Positions 26,880 through 36,335 of a stretch of DNA of 64,000 nt are shown piece by piece. The stretch covers positions 62,001-126,000 of the forward strand of contig NZ_JAMDGZ010000013.1 in NCBI RefSeq assembly GCF_028656935.1, given 5' to 3'. Positions within the stretch are counted from its first letter, which is position 1. Each line of letters opens with the position of its first letter. The notes beneath the pieces are model-generated. The model was not told the DNA's origin. It saw only the letters and a program-made list of their open reading frames with translations, and did no database searches. This stretch comes from Pseudomonas rubra. GTDB lineage: Bacteria; Pseudomonadota; Gammaproteobacteria; Pseudomonadales; Pseudomonadaceae. A program made the translations under genes and the position numbers.

Positions 26880-28319
26880 ATGAGCGAGATGTTATCCACT
26901 GTCAGCGAACACCTGCTGGCGCCGGGCGGCCTGACCCTCGACAGCCTGCAATCAGTGCTGGGCGAGTTGGCCGGGCCAGGCATCGATGCCGCCGACCTGT
27001 ACTTCCAGGGGCAGATTTCCGAATCCTGGGCGCTGGAAGACGGCATCGTCAAAGAAGGCAGCTTCAACCTCGACCAGGGCGTGGGCGTGCGTGCCCAGTC
27101 CGGCGAGAAGACCGGTTTTGCTTACAGCAACGCCATCAACCTCGAAGCGTTGACCTCGGCGGCCCGCGCGGCGCGCTCGATTTCCCGTGCCGGGCAGAAC
27201 GGCAGCGTGCAGGCATTCAACAGCCAGGATGTTACCCAGCTGTATGGCACCGACAACCCGCTTGAGGTCATCAGCCGTGCCGATAAGGTCGAGCTGCTCA
27301 AGCGTGTCGACGCCGCCACGCGCGCGCTCGATCCACGCATCCAGCAAGTCACCGTGAGCATGGCCGGGGTCTGGGAGCGGATTCTGATCGCTGCCGCCGA
27401 TGGCAGCCTGGCGGCTGACATTCGCCCGTTGGTACGTTTCAGCGTCAGCGTCATCGTCGAGCAAAATGGTCGTCGTGAGCGTGGCGGGCATGGCGGTGGT
27501 GGGCGTACCGACTACCGCTATTTCACCGACGAGCGGGTCATGGGCTTTGCCCGTGAAGCGCTGCGTCAGGCGTTGGTCAACCTTGAAGCGATTCCGGCGC
27601 CGGCCGGTACCTTACCGGTGGTGCTTGGCTCGGGCTGGTCCGGGGTGCTGCTGCATGAGGCGGTTGGCCATGGCCTGGAAGGTGATTTCAACCGCAAGGG
27701 CAGTTCCGCCTACAGCGGTCACCTGGGTGAGAAGGTGGCTTCAAGCCTGTGCACCATCGTCGATGATGGCACCCTGGAGGGCCGTCGTGGCTCCCTGAGC
27801 GTCGACGATGAAGGTACCCCGACCGAGTGCACCACGCTGATCGAAAACGGCATCCTCAAGGGCTATATGCAGGACAAGCTCAACGCTCGCCTGATGGGCA
27901 TGGCGGTCACCGGTAACGGGCGTCGCGAGTCCTACGCACACCTGCCCATGCCGCGCATGACCAATACCTACATGCGTGCCGGCGACAGTGACCCGGAAGA
28001 AATCATCAAATCGGTCAAGCGCGGTATCTACTGCGCCAACCTGGGGGGTGGCCAGGTGGACATCACCAGTGGCAAGTTCGTCTTCTCGACCAGTGAGGCG
28101 TACCTGATCGAAGACGGCAAGATCACCGCTCCAGTCAAGGGGGCGACCTTGATTGGCAATGGTCCGGAGGCTATGAGCAAGGTATCGATGGTCGGCAACG
28201 ACCTGTCGCTGGACAGCGGTGTCGGTACCTGCGGAAAGGATGGTCAATCGGTGCCGGTGGGCGTGGGCCAGCCGACCCTGAAGATCGATGCGATCACCGT
28301 CGGTGGCACGGGCGCATGA
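26880..28319 (+). CDS. tldD: Metalloprotease TldD
   Basis: 479 residues. The zinc-binding HExxxH motif is present ([13 protein letters not shown]; His259, Glu260, His264), which marks TldD as the catalytic subunit. TldD with TldE/PmbA forms a heterodimer that degrades unfolded peptides and matures peptides such as microcin B17 and CcdA. Start ATG at 26880 lies three bases after the preceding stop; the longer upstream frame overlaps the nitrilase gene and is rejected. Its partner pmbA is 672 bases further on, separated by the opposed darP. Confidence 0.95.
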   Translation: MSEMLSTVSEHLLAPGGLTLDSLQSVLGELAGPGIDAADLYFQGQISESWALEDGIVKEGSFNLDQGVGVRAQSGEKTGFAYSNAINLEALTSAARAARSISRAGQNGSVQAFNSQDVTQLYGTDNPLEVISRADKVELLKRVDAATRALDPRIQQVTVSMAGVWERILIAAADGSLAADIRPLVRFSVSVIVEQNGRRERGGHGGGGRTDYRYFTDERVMGFAREALRQALVNLEAIPAPAGTLPVVLGSGWSGVLLHEAVGHGLEGDFNRKGSSAYSGHLGEKVASSLCTIVDDGTLEGRRGSLSVDDEGTPTECTTLIENGILKGYMQDKLNARLMGMAVTGNGRRESYAHLPMPRMTNTYMRAGDSDPEEIIKSVKRGIYCANLGGGQVDITSGKFVFSTSEAYLIEDGKITAPVKGATLIGNGPEAMSKVSMVGNDLSLDSGVGTCGKDGQSVPVGVGQPTLKIDAITVGGTGA

Positions 28320-28328
28320 AGGTGAAAC

Positions 28329-28351
28329 CGGGCAGGCACGGTGCCTGCCCG
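28329..28351. terminator. Hairpin between convergent tldD and darP
   Basis: CGGGCAGGCAC (28329-28339), one base, then GTGCCTGCCCG (28341-28351): a perfect 11-base dyad in the 42-bp gap between the two stop codons. No U run on either side, so it is a probable but not canonical bidirectional terminator. Confidence 0.5.
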
Positions 28352-28361
28352 TGTGCGGGGC

Positions 28362-28883
28362 TCAACGCAGACCGCGTTGGACCTCGTCGAGATCGCGGAT
28401 GTACTTGAACAGCTTGCGGCTCGCGCTGGGCGCTTTGTTGCGCGCCAGTTCGTGCTGGGCCTGGCGGATCTGCGAGCGCAGTTGCTGGCGATCGGCCTCG
28501 GGGTACTCCTGGACGAATTTTTCCAGAACTTCGTCGGTGCCGCCGATCAGTCGGTCGCGCCAGCGTTCGAGGTTGTGGAAACGCTCGTTGTACTGGCGCG
28601 AGGAGGCGTCGAGTTGGTCAAGCAGCGCATTGATCGCGTCGATGTCCTGGTCACGCATCAGCTTGCCGATGAACGATTTATGACGTCTTTTCGCCTCGTT
28701 CGCGGTGTGCCGTTTGTGTTCTTCCAGGGCCGCGCGCAGTTCGTCGGTCAACGGCAGTTTGGTCAGGATGTCAGGCTTGAGCGTGGTAAGGCGCTCGCCC
28801 ATGTCAACCAGCGCCTGCATCTCGCGCTTAACCTGGGTTTTGCTTTTTTCGCCTTCAAAGGCGGTGTCGTAAGAATCAACCAT
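28362..28883 (-). CDS. darP: Ribosome-associated 50S maturation factor DarP (YjgA)
   Basis: 173 residues, highly charged and helical. Conserved DUF615 text: [38 protein letters not shown] and [20 protein letters not shown]. DarP binds late 50S assembly intermediates and helps form the peptidyl-transferase centre. Start ATG at 28881-28883; the far longer in-frame extension upstream is only the mirror of pmbA. It sits between tldD and pmbA on the opposite strand, the standard arrangement in gammaproteobacteria. Confidence 0.92.
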   Translation of the reverse strand: MVDSYDTAFEGEKSKTQVKREMQALVDMGERLTTLKPDILTKLPLTDELRAALEEHKRHTANEAKRRHKSFIGKLMRDQDIDAINALLDQLDASSRQYNERFHNLERWRDRLIGGTDEVLEKFVQEYPEADRQQLRSQIRQAQHELARNKAPSASRKLFKYIRDLDEVQRGLR

Positions 28884-28991
28884 GGGGGCAGTCCGCTGAG
28901 AATCGCCGCCATGATAACCAGTCGGGGGCCGCTTGTCCGGTCCGGTCGTAGATTGACCTGTGCCGAACGCAGAATTTGAGTGGAGAAAACC

Positions 28992-30338
28992 ATGAGTGCA
29001 GTCCAGAGCGTAGGTCCGGAGCATCTGCCGGCATTGCAGGAACAGGTCGAGCAGATCATTGCCGAAGCCAAGCGCCAGGGTGCCAGCGCCTGCGAAGTGG
29101 CGGTATCGCTGGAGCAGGGGTTGTCGACCTCGGTACGCCAGCGCGAAGTCGAAACCGTGGAGTTCAACCGTGACCAGGGTTTTGGCATCACCTTGTATGT
29201 CGGGCAGCGCAAAGGCTCGGCGAGTACCTCGGCCAGCGGTAGCGACGCCATTCGTGAAACCGTCGCTGCGGCGCTTGCGATTGCCAAGCACACCTCCGAA
29301 GACGATTGTGCCGGGCTTGCCGATCCGGCGCTGATGGCCCGTGAACAACCGGATTTCGACCTGTATCACGCCTGGGATATCTCCCCGGAGCAAGCGATCG
29401 AGAAAGCTCTGGCGTGTGAAGCGGCAGCCTTCGAGGCCGATTTGCGGATCAAGAATGCCGACGGCACCACCCTCAACACCCACCAGGGCTGCCGCGTGTA
29501 TGGCAACAGCAATGGTTTCATCGGTGGCTATGCCTCGACCCGGCACAGCCTGAGCTGTGTGATGATCGCCGAGGCCGACGGGCAGATGCAGCGTGACTAC
29601 TGGTATGACGTCAATCGCCAGGGCGAGCTGTTGGCGGATCCACGCAGCATCGGCCAGCGTGCCGCACAACGGGCCGCCAGCCGCCTGGGCGCGCGGCCGG
29701 TGCCGACCTGTGAAGTGCCGGTGCTGTTTTCCGCCGAGCTCGCTGGCGGTTTGTTCGGTAGCTTCCTCTCGGCTATTTCTGGTGGCAACCTGTACCGCAA
29801 GTCATCTTTCCTCGAAGGTACCATCGGCCAGCGCCTATTCCCGAGCTGGCTGACGCTGGATGAGCGCCCGCACTTGCAGCGTGCCCTGGCCAGCGCCGCT
29901 TTCGATGGTGACGGCCTGGCAACCTACGCAAAACCGTTCGTCGAAAATGGCCAGCTGGTGTCCTATGTGCTGGGCACCTATTCCGGGCGCAAGCTTGGGC
30001 TGCCGAGTACCGCCAACGCCGGTGGCGTGCACAACCTGTTCGTTACCCATGGTGTCGAAGACCAGGCGGCCTTGCTGCGGCGCATGGGCCGTGGCCTGTT
30101 GGTAACCGAGTTGATGGGCCATGGCCTGAACATGGTGACCGGTGACTATTCCCGCGGTGCTGCAGGCTACTGGGTGGAAAATGGCGAGATTCAGTTTGCC
30201 GTACAAGAAGTGACGATCGCTGGCAATATGAAAGATATGTTCCAGCAAATCGTTGCGATCGGTAATGATCTTGAGACTCGCAGCAATATTCACACCGGCT
30301 CGGTGTTGATCGAGCGGATGACCGTAGCGGGCAGTTGA
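28992..30338 (+). CDS. pmbA: Metalloprotease subunit PmbA (TldE)
   Basis: 448 residues of the TldD/PmbA family, recognised by [40 protein letters not shown] and [20 protein letters not shown]. The HExxxH site of TldD is replaced (ELMGHG), as usual for the non-catalytic partner. Works with TldD as a heterodimeric peptidase. Start ATG at 28992 has GGAGAAAACC upstream. REP elements follow the stop. Confidence 0.94.
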   Translation: MSAVQSVGPEHLPALQEQVEQIIAEAKRQGASACEVAVSLEQGLSTSVRQREVETVEFNRDQGFGITLYVGQRKGSASTSASGSDAIRETVAAALAIAKHTSEDDCAGLADPALMAREQPDFDLYHAWDISPEQAIEKALACEAAAFEADLRIKNADGTTLNTHQGCRVYGNSNGFIGGYASTRHSLSCVMIAEADGQMQRDYWYDVNRQGELLADPRSIGQRAAQRAASRLGARPVPTCEVPVLFSAELAGGLFGSFLSAISGGNLYRKSSFLEGTIGQRLFPSWLTLDERPHLQRALASAAFDGDGLATYAKPFVENGQLVSYVLGTYSGRKLGLPSTANAGGVHNLFVTHGVEDQAALLRRMGRGLLVTELMGHGLNMVTGDYSRGAAGYWVENGEIQFAVQEVTIAGNMKDMFQQIVAIGNDLETRSNIHTGSVLIERMTVAGS

Positions 30339-30346
30339 TTACCTCG

Positions 30347-30420
30347 GTAGGAGCGGGCTTGCCCCGCGATGCGATGTCATTGCCTGCACGCGTGTTCGCG
30401 GGGCAAGCCCGCTCTTACAG
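30347..30420. repeat. REP pair (tail-to-tail) after pmbA
   Basis: GAGCGGGCTTGCCCCGCGAT at 30351-30370 and the inverse CGCGGGGCAAGCCCGCTC at 30398-30415, separated by 27 bases. The orientation is opposite to the pair at 7360. It separates pmbA from the Fur-controlled operon. Confidence 0.92.
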
Positions 30421-30500
30421 GATCCCTTTGCAAAGCCGGCCATGCGTCGGGCTTTTTGTTTTTCTTTTTTCATTTCTTGAACTGATTCTAATTATCACTT

Positions 30501-30519
30501 AATAATGAATATCATTATC
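30501..30519 (+). promoter_or_regulatory. Fur box of the fagA-fumC-sodA operon
   Basis: AATAATGAATATCATTATC matches 16 of 19 positions of the consensus GATAATGATAATCATTATC. It ends six bases before the first fagA ATG, and the whole surrounding stretch is AT-rich promoter DNA. Iron-bound Fur should repress the operon, as established for the P. aeruginosa counterpart. Confidence 0.9.
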
Positions 30520-30525
30520 TAGGCG

Positions 30526-30927
30526 ATGATGTTCATGAAACCCGTCCTCCACGAATTGCCCTACCTGGAAAACTGGCGTTGGCTGAGCCGGCGTATCCGC
30601 TGTGCCCTCGACCCGGACGAGCCGCGCCTGATCGAGCATTACCTGACCGAAGGCCGTTATCTGGTGTGCTGCACCGACACCAGCGCCTGGACCGTCGCCT
30701 TGACCTCATTCCGCTTGCTGCTGGACACCGCCTGCGATCGCGCGTTGCCCTGGCATTGGCGTTGCGTGTGCCTGGACCAGGCTTGGCGACCGCTGCTGGA
30801 GCTGCGCAACCTCGACCGCCGCGAACATAACCAGCGCTGGCAGCCCTTCGCCTTGCAACTGGCGAACTGCGTGCTGCTGCCTTCGATTTCCTACGATGAA
30901 CTGATGCAAGGACTTGATGATGAGTAA
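30526..30927 (+). CDS. fagA: Fur-associated protein FagA
   Basis: Up to 133 residues; function unknown. The name comes from the P. aeruginosa fagA-fumC-orfX-sodA operon, whose order is reproduced here. Sequence shows HELPYLENWRWLSRRIRCAL, a Trp- and Arg-rich helical protein without signal peptide; three cysteines cluster in the middle. Three ATGs (30526, 30529, 30535) are possible and none has a strong ribosome site, so the exact start is open. Its end overlaps the start of fumC by 8 bases, indicating coupled translation. Regulated by the Fur box directly upstream. Confidence 0.82.
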   Translation: MMFMKPVLHELPYLENWRWLSRRIRCALDPDEPRLIEHYLTEGRYLVCCTDTSAWTVALTSFRLLLDTACDRALPWHWRCVCLDQAWRPLLELRNLDRREHNQRWQPFALQLANCVLLPSISYDELMQGLDDE

Positions 30928-32296
30928 TACCCGTATCGAGCGCGACAGCATGGGTGAACTGCTGGTGCCGGCCGAGGCCCTGTATGGCGCCCAGACCCAG
31001 CGCGCGGTGAACAACTTCCCGATCAGCCAGCAACGCATGCCGACCCAGTTCATCCGCGCGCTGCTGCTGGCCAAGGCCGCCGCGGCCAAGGCCAATATCG
31101 AACTCAAGCAGATCGACCAGGCCCGGGGCGAGGCGATCGTCAAGGCGGTGGAGCAGTTGCTGGCCGGTGACTTCATGCAGCATTTCCCGGTGGATATCTT
31201 CCAGACCGGCTCCGGTACCAGCTCGAACATGAACGCCAACGAGGTGATCGCCACCCTGGCCAGCGGCGTACTGGGTGACACGGTCAACCCCAACGATCAC
31301 GTCAACTGCGGGCAAAGCAGCAACGACATCATCCCCACCACCATTCATGTCAGTGCTGCGCTGGCCTTGCACGAGCAACTGCTGCCGGCGCTGCAGCACC
31401 TGGTCAAGGTCATCGACGCCAAGGCTGAACAGGTGCATCCGTTCATCAAGACTGGCCGCACTCACCTGATGGACGCCATGCCGGTACGCATGAGCCAGGT
31501 ACTGGGAGGGTGGTCGGCGCAGATCAAGGCAGCCATTGCCCATCTGCAGGCCACCCTGCCAAGCCTGCAGGCCCTGGCTCAGGGCGGCACCGCCGTGGGT
31601 ACTGGCATCAATGCCCATCCTGAATTTGCTGCACGCTTCAGTCAGCAACTGACTGCGCTGACCCGTGTCGAGTTTGTGCCGGGGCACAACCTGTTCGCTC
31701 TGATTGGCTCGCAAGACACCGCAGTTGCGGTATCCGGCCAGCTCAAGACCACTGCCGTAGCGCTGATGAAGATCGCCAACGATTTGCGCTGGATGAACTC
31801 GGGGCCGCTGGCTGGCCTGGGTGAAATCGAGCTGGAAGGTTTGCAGCCGGGCTCCTCGATTATGCCGGGCAAGGTCAATCCGGTGATTCCGGAGGCTACC
31901 GCCATGGTTGCCGCGCAGGTGATCGGCAATGACGCGACCATCGCCGTGGCCGGGCAATCGGGCAACTTCGAACTCAACGTGATGCTGCCGATCATCGCCC
32001 AGAACCTGCTCAGCAGTATCGAGTTGATGGCCAACGCCAGCCGCCTGCTGGCCGACAAAGCGATTGCCAGCTTCAAGGTCAATGAGCCCAAGCTCAAGGA
32101 AGCCCTGGCGCGCAACCCGATCCTGGTAACGGCCCTGAACCCGATCATCGGCTACCAGAAGGCCGCCGAAATCGCCAAGACCGCCTACAAGCAGGGCCGC
32201 CCAATCATTGAGGTGGCACTGGAACACACCGACCTGCCGCGCAGTCAGCTCGAAGCGCTGCTTGACCCGGAAAAGCTCACCGCTGGCGGGATCTGA
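30920..32296 (+). CDS. fumC: Class II fumarase FumC (iron-independent)
   Basis: 458 residues. Fumarase/aspartase superfamily signature GSSIMPGKVNPVIPE, GSGTSSNMNANEV and TGRTHLMDAMPVRM are intact. It hydrates fumarate to malate without an iron-sulfur cluster, so it can replace the Fe-S fumarase when iron is scarce or superoxide damages clusters. Start ATG at 30920 gives a seven-base spacing to AAGGA; the ATG at 30917 is also possible. Second gene of the Fur-controlled operon with fagA, orfX and sodA. Confidence 0.95.
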   Translation: MSNTRIERDSMGELLVPAEALYGAQTQRAVNNFPISQQRMPTQFIRALLLAKAAAAKANIELKQIDQARGEAIVKAVEQLLAGDFMQHFPVDIFQTGSGTSSNMNANEVIATLASGVLGDTVNPNDHVNCGQSSNDIIPTTIHVSAALALHEQLLPALQHLVKVIDAKAEQVHPFIKTGRTHLMDAMPVRMSQVLGGWSAQIKAAIAHLQATLPSLQALAQGGTAVGTGINAHPEFAARFSQQLTALTRVEFVPGHNLFALIGSQDTAVAVSGQLKTTAVALMKIANDLRWMNSGPLAGLGEIELEGLQPGSSIMPGKVNPVIPEATAMVAAQVIGNDATIAVAGQSGNFELNVMLPIIAQNLLSSIELMANASRLLADKAIASFKVNEPKLKEALARNPILVTALNPIIGYQKAAEIAKTAYKQGRPIIEVALEHTDLPRSQLEALLDPEKLTAGGI

Positions 32297-32323
32297 ATAG
32301 GCCCACCGCTCTGGAGGTTTGTC

Positions 32324-32785
32324 ATGCAGCACTGGAAACGCACCACCGAAACCGCCAACCGCCTGTTCGAACAGGGCGAGCTGGTCGATGCCCGCGAGTT
32401 GTATCTGCAGGCCCTGGCGCTGGCCCAGGTGTTGTTCGAGCGCTGGCATGACGCCGATGAAGCGGTGGCCGTGTGTGTCATTGCTCACCACAACCTGGCC
32501 GACTTGCACCTGCGTTTGAATCAGCCGCAAGAAAGCGCCGAGTACCTGTGTGCGATTCACCAGCGGCTGCTGCAGACCGCCCAGGATTCACGCATGGCGC
32601 CGATGCTGCGCGAAGCCGCGCTGCGTCACAGCAGTAAGACCTACACCGAGTTGCTGAGCTTTATCAGCGAGTACGGCCAGTACCCGCGCACCGAACGCCT
32701 GCTCTACCGGCACGAGCCGCAACCGGCCCTGCATGCCGGCCAGGATAGCGCCGCGCCTTCAGCCCTACACTATGGAATCCAGTGA
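32324..32785 (+). CDS. OrfX of the fumC-sodA operon, TPR-like helical protein
   Basis: 153 residues, function unknown. The first 110 residues look like helical repeats: [40 protein letters not shown] and [14 protein letters not shown] resemble tetratricopeptide helices. No signal peptide or membrane span. GGAGG lies seven bases before ATG 32324. Equivalent to orfX between fumC and sodA in P. aeruginosa. Its stop is one base from the sodA start, so translation of sodA probably depends on it. Confidence 0.82.
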   Translation: MQHWKRTTETANRLFEQGELVDARELYLQALALAQVLFERWHDADEAVAVCVIAHHNLADLHLRLNQPQESAEYLCAIHQRLLQTAQDSRMAPMLREAALRHSSKTYTELLSFISEYGQYPRTERLLYRHEPQPALHAGQDSAAPSALHYGIQ

Positions 32786-32786
32786 A

Positions 32787-33398
32787 ATGCCTTACACCTT
32801 GCCTGCATTACCGTATGCCTACGATGCGCTGGAACCGCACATCGATACCCAGACCATGCAGATTCACCACAGCAAGCACCACCAGACCTACATCAACAAT
32901 CTCAATATGGCGGTAGAAGGCAGTGAATATGCCGAGTGGCCGGTGGAAAAACTGGTTGCCAGTGTCAAGCAACTGCCGGAGAAACTGCAGAACGCGGTGA
33001 TCAACCAGGGTGGCGGGCACGCCAACCACTCCCTGTTCTGGACGGTAATGTCGCCCAAGGGCGGCGGTTTGCCGCAAGGCGCGGTAGCCAAGACCATTGA
33101 TGAGCAACTGGGTGGCTTCGAGGCCTTCAAGGAGGCCTTTACCAAGGCTGCGCTGACCCGCTTCGGCAGTGGCTGGGCCTGGCTCAGCGTGACCCCGGCC
33201 AAGACCCTGGTGGTGGAAAGCAGCGGTAACCAGGACAGCCCGCTGATGAACGGCAATACGCCAATCCTGGGCCTGGACGTCTGGGAGCACGCTTACTACC
33301 TGCTGTACCAGAACCGCCGCCCTGAATACATCAACGCCTTCTACAACGTGATCGATTGGTCCGAGGTAGAGCGCCGTTATGCAGCCGCGCTTGTGTGA
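32787..33398 (+). CDS. sodA: Manganese superoxide dismutase SodA
   Basis: 203 residues. Metal ligands His27 (MQIHHSKHH), His81 ([11 protein letters not shown]), Asp164 and His168 ([11 protein letters not shown]) are all present. Gly77 and Gln149 in the positions that separate Mn from Fe enzymes point to the manganese form. It detoxifies superoxide in the cytoplasm when iron limits Fe-SOD. Start at 32787 gives the family opening [20 protein letters not shown]. Last gene of the Fur-box operon; a ZIP metal transporter follows after 11 bases, which may supply Mn or Zn. Confidence 0.95.
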   Translation: MPYTLPALPYAYDALEPHIDTQTMQIHHSKHHQTYINNLNMAVEGSEYAEWPVEKLVASVKQLPEKLQNAVINQGGGHANHSLFWTVMSPKGGGLPQGAVAKTIDEQLGGFEAFKEAFTKAALTRFGSGWAWLSVTPAKTLVVESSGNQDSPLMNGNTPILGLDVWEHAYYLLYQNRRPEYINAFYNVIDWSEVERRYAAALV

Positions 33399-33409
33399 GT
33401 CGTAGCGCT

Positions 33410-34303
33410 ATGCGTTCGGATGTGATGTCAATTGGTGGCGTGCGGCTGTTTCGCCTTGCGCTCGGTACCCTGTTGCTGCTGGTCGGTTTTGCCCTGCTGG
33501 TAGCCCAGGGCATCGCCTGGCTGGATCTTGAGCCGCGTATGCTACGGGCTCTGGAAGGCGGTGCCCTGTGCGCCCTGGGTACGGCATTGGGCGCGGTGCC
33601 GGTGCTGGTGATCCGCAACATGCCGGTGGCACTGGCCGACACCCTGCTCGGCTTCGGTGCCGGGGTGATGCTGGCGGCCACGGCGTTCTCGTTGATCATT
33701 CCCGGCCTGGATGCCGCCCAGGCTATCGGCCTGGGCAAATGGGGCGCGGGAGGGCTGGTCAGCGTCGGTTTGCTGTTCGGCGCCTTGTGCCTGTATCTGG
33801 TCGACCTCAAGGTTTCCGGTGCTTCACCGGAGGCGTTGGTCGGTACCGGCCAGCAGCCAGTGATTGCTGCGCGGATCTGGGTCTTTGTCATTGCCATCGT
33901 TGCCCACAACATTCCCGAAGGCATGGCCATCGGTGTGTCGGCCGGTGGCGGCATGCCCGATGCCGACAGCCTGGCCATGGGCATTGCCCTGCAGGATGTC
34001 CCGGAAGGCCTGGTCATCGCCCTGGTGTTGGCTGGTGCTGGCATGGCTCGCTTCAAGGCGTTCCTGATTGGAGCGGCGTCCGGGCTGGTCGAGCCGCTGG
34101 CGGCGGTTGTCTGCGCCTGGCTGGTGACGGTGGCTGAGCTGTTGTTGCCGCTGGGGCTGGCCTGCGCGGCAGGGGCGATGTTGCTGGTCGTGACCCAGGA
34201 GATCATTCCCGAGTCGCGCAGCAACGGTAATCACCGCTTGGCAAGCCTGGGGCTGTGCATCGGCTTCTGCTTGATGATGGTGATGGATACTGCGTTGTCT
34301 TGA
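33410..34303 (+). CDS. ZIP-family divalent metal transporter
   Basis: About 297 residues with eight membrane helices. The two ZIP metal-site helices are clear: HNIPEGMAIGVSAGGG and ALQDVPEGLVIALVLAGAG. ZIP proteins move zinc, manganese or iron into the cytoplasm. The gene follows sodA after 11 bases in the same direction, so it may be read from the same Fur-controlled transcript; manganese supply for SodA would then be a logical role, but specificity cannot be read from sequence. Starts at 33410 and 33425 are both possible. Convergent with ptsO. Confidence 0.88.
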   Translation: MRSDVMSIGGVRLFRLALGTLLLLVGFALLVAQGIAWLDLEPRMLRALEGGALCALGTALGAVPVLVIRNMPVALADTLLGFGAGVMLAATAFSLIIPGLDAAQAIGLGKWGAGGLVSVGLLFGALCLYLVDLKVSGASPEALVGTGQQPVIAARIWVFVIAIVAHNIPEGMAIGVSAGGGMPDADSLAMGIALQDVPEGLVIALVLAGAGMARFKAFLIGAASGLVEPLAAVVCAWLVTVAELLLPLGLACAAGAMLLVVTQEIIPESRSNGNHRLASLGLCIGFCLMMVMDTALS

Positions 34304-34309
34304 GCGCAG

Positions 34310-34331
34310 CGAGGGCGGTTACTCGCCCTCG
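34310..34331. terminator. Hairpin at the convergent end of the ZIP gene and ptsO
   Basis: CGAGGGCG-gttact-CGCCCTCG, a perfect 8-bp stem that overlaps the last codons of ptsO. No U run follows on the plus strand, so termination efficiency is uncertain. Confidence 0.4.
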
Positions 34332-34591
34332 TCAAAAAAGTTGTTGATCAGTGCGATCAGGGCTTGGAGCGCATCATCGTCCTGTTCGCCCTCGGTGTGC
34401 AGATGAATGCTGGTGCCTTTGCCGGCGGCCAGCATCATCACCGCCATGATGCTCTTGCCATCGACCAATGACTGCGGGCTGCGGCCAACGCGAACCTGGC
34501 AGGGGAACCTGCCAGCGACGCCAACGAACTTCGCAGCTGCCCGGGCGTGCAGCCCCAGCTTGTTGATGATGGTGATTTCGCAAGCGGGCAT
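34319..34591 (-). CDS. ptsO: Nitrogen-PTS phosphocarrier NPr (PtsO)
   Basis: 90 residues, HPr fold. Opening MPACEITIINKLGLHARAAA carries the phosphorylated His15, and SIMAVMMLAAGKGTSIHLH is the typical second half. NPr passes phosphate from EI-Ntr (PtsP) to PtsN. Start ATG at 34589-34591; the upstream extension overlaps rapZ. Last gene of the minus-strand rpoN-hpf-ptsN-rapZ-ptsO cluster, 20 bases behind rapZ. Confidence 0.94.
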   Translation of the reverse strand: MPACEITIINKLGLHARAAAKFVGVAGRFPCQVRVGRSPQSLVDGKSIMAVMMLAAGKGTSIHLHTEGEQDDDALQALIALINNFFDEGE

Positions 34592-34611
34592 CGAGGCGGG
34601 GATCCTGTGGG

Positions 34612-35466
34612 CTAGAGGTCGCGGTGGCGAACCTGGACGTTCTTCAACGACTGTTGCAGCAACTGGCCCAGGCGCTCGGTCAGGTACACCGAGCGGTGGT
34701 GGCCGCCGGTGCAGCCTATGGCGATGGTGACATAGGCGCGGTTGCTGGCGGCAAAGCGTGGAAGCCATTTGAGCAGGTAGCTGGAGATGTCCTGGAACAT
34801 ATCCTCGACATCCGGCTGCGCTGCCAGGTAGTCGATTACCGGTTGCTCCAGGCCCGAATGATCACGCAGTTCAGGCTTCCAGTACGGGTTGGGCAGGCAG
34901 CGCACGTCGAAGACCAGATCGGCGTCCACCGGCATGCCACGCTTGAAACCGAAGGACTCGACCAGAAACGCGGTGCCGGGCTCGGGCTGGTTGAGCAGGC
35001 GCAGCTTGATCGAGTCACGCAACTGATACAGGTTCAGGTTGGTGGTGTCGATCTTCAGGTCGGCGAGGTCGGCGATCGGTCCGAGCAGTTCGCTCTCGAC
35101 CTCAATGGCCTCGGCCAGGGAGCGTTCGTTGTTGGTCAGCGGGTGACGTCGGCGGGTCTCCGAGAAGCGCTTGAGCAGGGTTTCTTCATCGGCATCCAGG
35201 TACAGCACATCGCACTGGATATGCCGGCTACGGGCATCCTCGAGCAGCTCGGGGAAGCGCGAAAGGTGGCTGGGCAGGTTGCGGGCGTCGATTGAAACGG
35301 CCACCTTGGGCTGCATCAGCTCGGTGTTGATCAGCGCGCTTTCGGCCAGTTGCGGTAGCAAGCCGGCCGGCAGGTTGTCGATGCAGTAGTAGCCATTGTC
35401 CTCGAGTACATCCAGGGCAGTGCTCTTGCCGGAACCGGACCGGCCGCTAACGATGATCAAACGCAT
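34612..35466 (-). CDS. rapZ: RNase adapter / nucleotide-binding protein RapZ
   Basis: 284 residues. N-terminal P-loop GRSGSGKS at residues 8-15 and a Walker B-like region, then the conserved C-terminal domain with [32 protein letters not shown]. In E. coli RapZ binds glucosamine-6-phosphate and directs RNase E to the GlmZ small RNA; in Pseudomonas the sRNA partner is not established. Two bases after ptsN and 20 before ptsO, so translationally linked to the nitrogen PTS. Confidence 0.94.
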   Translation of the reverse strand: MRLIIVSGRSGSGKSTALDVLEDNGYYCIDNLPAGLLPQLAESALINTELMQPKVAVSIDARNLPSHLSRFPELLEDARSRHIQCDVLYLDADEETLLKRFSETRRRHPLTNNERSLAEAIEVESELLGPIADLADLKIDTTNLNLYQLRDSIKLRLLNQPEPGTAFLVESFGFKRGMPVDADLVFDVRCLPNPYWKPELRDHSGLEQPVIDYLAAQPDVEDMFQDISSYLLKWLPRFAASNRAYVTIAIGCTGGHHRSVYLTERLGQLLQQSLKNVQVRHRDL

Positions 35467-35468
35467 AA

Positions 35469-35933
35469 TCAGGGCTCGTTCTGTACGTCCAGAACGACCT
35501 GGTACAGCGCGTCGTTGCTGGTGGCAGCACGCAGTTTTTTGCGTACGTCCTCACGGTCGAGCATGCTGGCAATCTGGCGCAGCAGCTCCAGGTGCGCATC
35601 GGTGGCGGCTTCCGGGACCAGTAGCACGAACAGCAGGTCGACCGGGGCGCCGTCGATGGCGTCAAAATCGATGGGTGCTTCAAGGTGCAGCAGTGCGCTG
35701 ACCGGCGACTCGCAGCCCTTGAGGCGGCAATGGGGAATGGCAATGCCATTGCCAAAGCCGGTTGAGCCGAGTTTTTCTCGGGCGATCAGGGCTTCGTACA
35801 CGTCCTGGGTGTCCAGTTCGGGCACTTCTTTACCGATCAGATTGGCAATCTGTTCGAGCGCACGCTTTTTACTGCCGCCCGGCACGTTCACCAGGGAACG
35901 GCCGGGGGTCAGGATGGTTTCAAGTCGGATCAT
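35469..35933 (-). CDS. ptsN: Nitrogen-PTS regulatory enzyme IIA (PtsN)
   Basis: 154 residues, EIIA-fructose/Ntr fold. Phosphorylated His68 lies in [13 protein letters not shown], and [20 protein letters not shown] is the family core. PtsN is the end acceptor of the PtsP-PtsO phosphorelay; it regulates potassium transport, pyruvate dehydrogenase and some sigma-54 promoters in P. putida. Lies between hpf (12 bases) and rapZ (2 bases). Confidence 0.95.
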   Translation of the reverse strand: MIRLETILTPGRSLVNVPGGSKKRALEQIANLIGKEVPELDTQDVYEALIAREKLGSTGFGNGIAIPHCRLKGCESPVSALLHLEAPIDFDAIDGAPVDLLFVLLVPEAATDAHLELLRQIASMLDREDVRKKLRAATSNDALYQVVLDVQNEP

Positions 35934-35945
35934 GGATGAGGGGGA

Positions 35946-36254
35946 TCAGCGGGCCGCTGCACCTTGCAGCAGGCTTTGCTGTTTTTCCTTGTGTTTTTTC
36001 AGTTGGCGGTCGAGCTTGTCGGTCAAGGCATCGATCGCTGCATACATGTCTGCGTGTTCGGCATTTGCAACCACTTCGCCGCCGGGAATAAACAGCGTCG
36101 CTTCAATTTTCTGCTGCAGCTTCTCGACCTTCATGATCACGGTCACATTGGTGATCTTGTCGAAGTGCCCCTCAAGACGTTTAAGTTTCTGCTCAACGTA
36201 CTCGCGCAGGGGCTGAGTAACTTCTACATGCTGTCCACTGATATTGACTTGCAT
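35946..36254 (-). CDS. hpf: Ribosome hibernation-promoting factor HPF
   Basis: 102 residues, S30AE/RaiA fold: MQVNISGQHVEVTQPLREYV, then KIEATLFIPGGEVVANAEHADMY split across the strands, and a basic tail LDRQLKKHKEKQQSLLQGAA. Short form, which supports 100S ribosome dimers with RMF in gammaproteobacteria. Start at 36254 has AGGAGAAG ahead; the nine-residue extension upstream is less likely. Located 81 bases after rpoN. Confidence 0.94.
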   Translation of the reverse strand: MQVNISGQHVEVTQPLREYVEQKLKRLEGHFDKITNVTVIMKVEKLQQKIEATLFIPGGEVVANAEHADMYAAIDALTDKLDRQLKKHKEKQQSLLQGAAAR

Positions 36255-36335
36255 ACAGCTTCTCCTTTGTTGCCGGTGCATAAGAGGCAGGTGTTGCGCC
36301 TGCCACTGAACTGCGGTGGCACACCTCAGGAGCCG

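Noticed and set aside
28884..29669. N-terminal extension of DarP by about 260 residues on the minus strand
   Set aside because: It is antisense to pmbA and unlike any DarP; the known N-terminus begins near [15 protein letters not shown].
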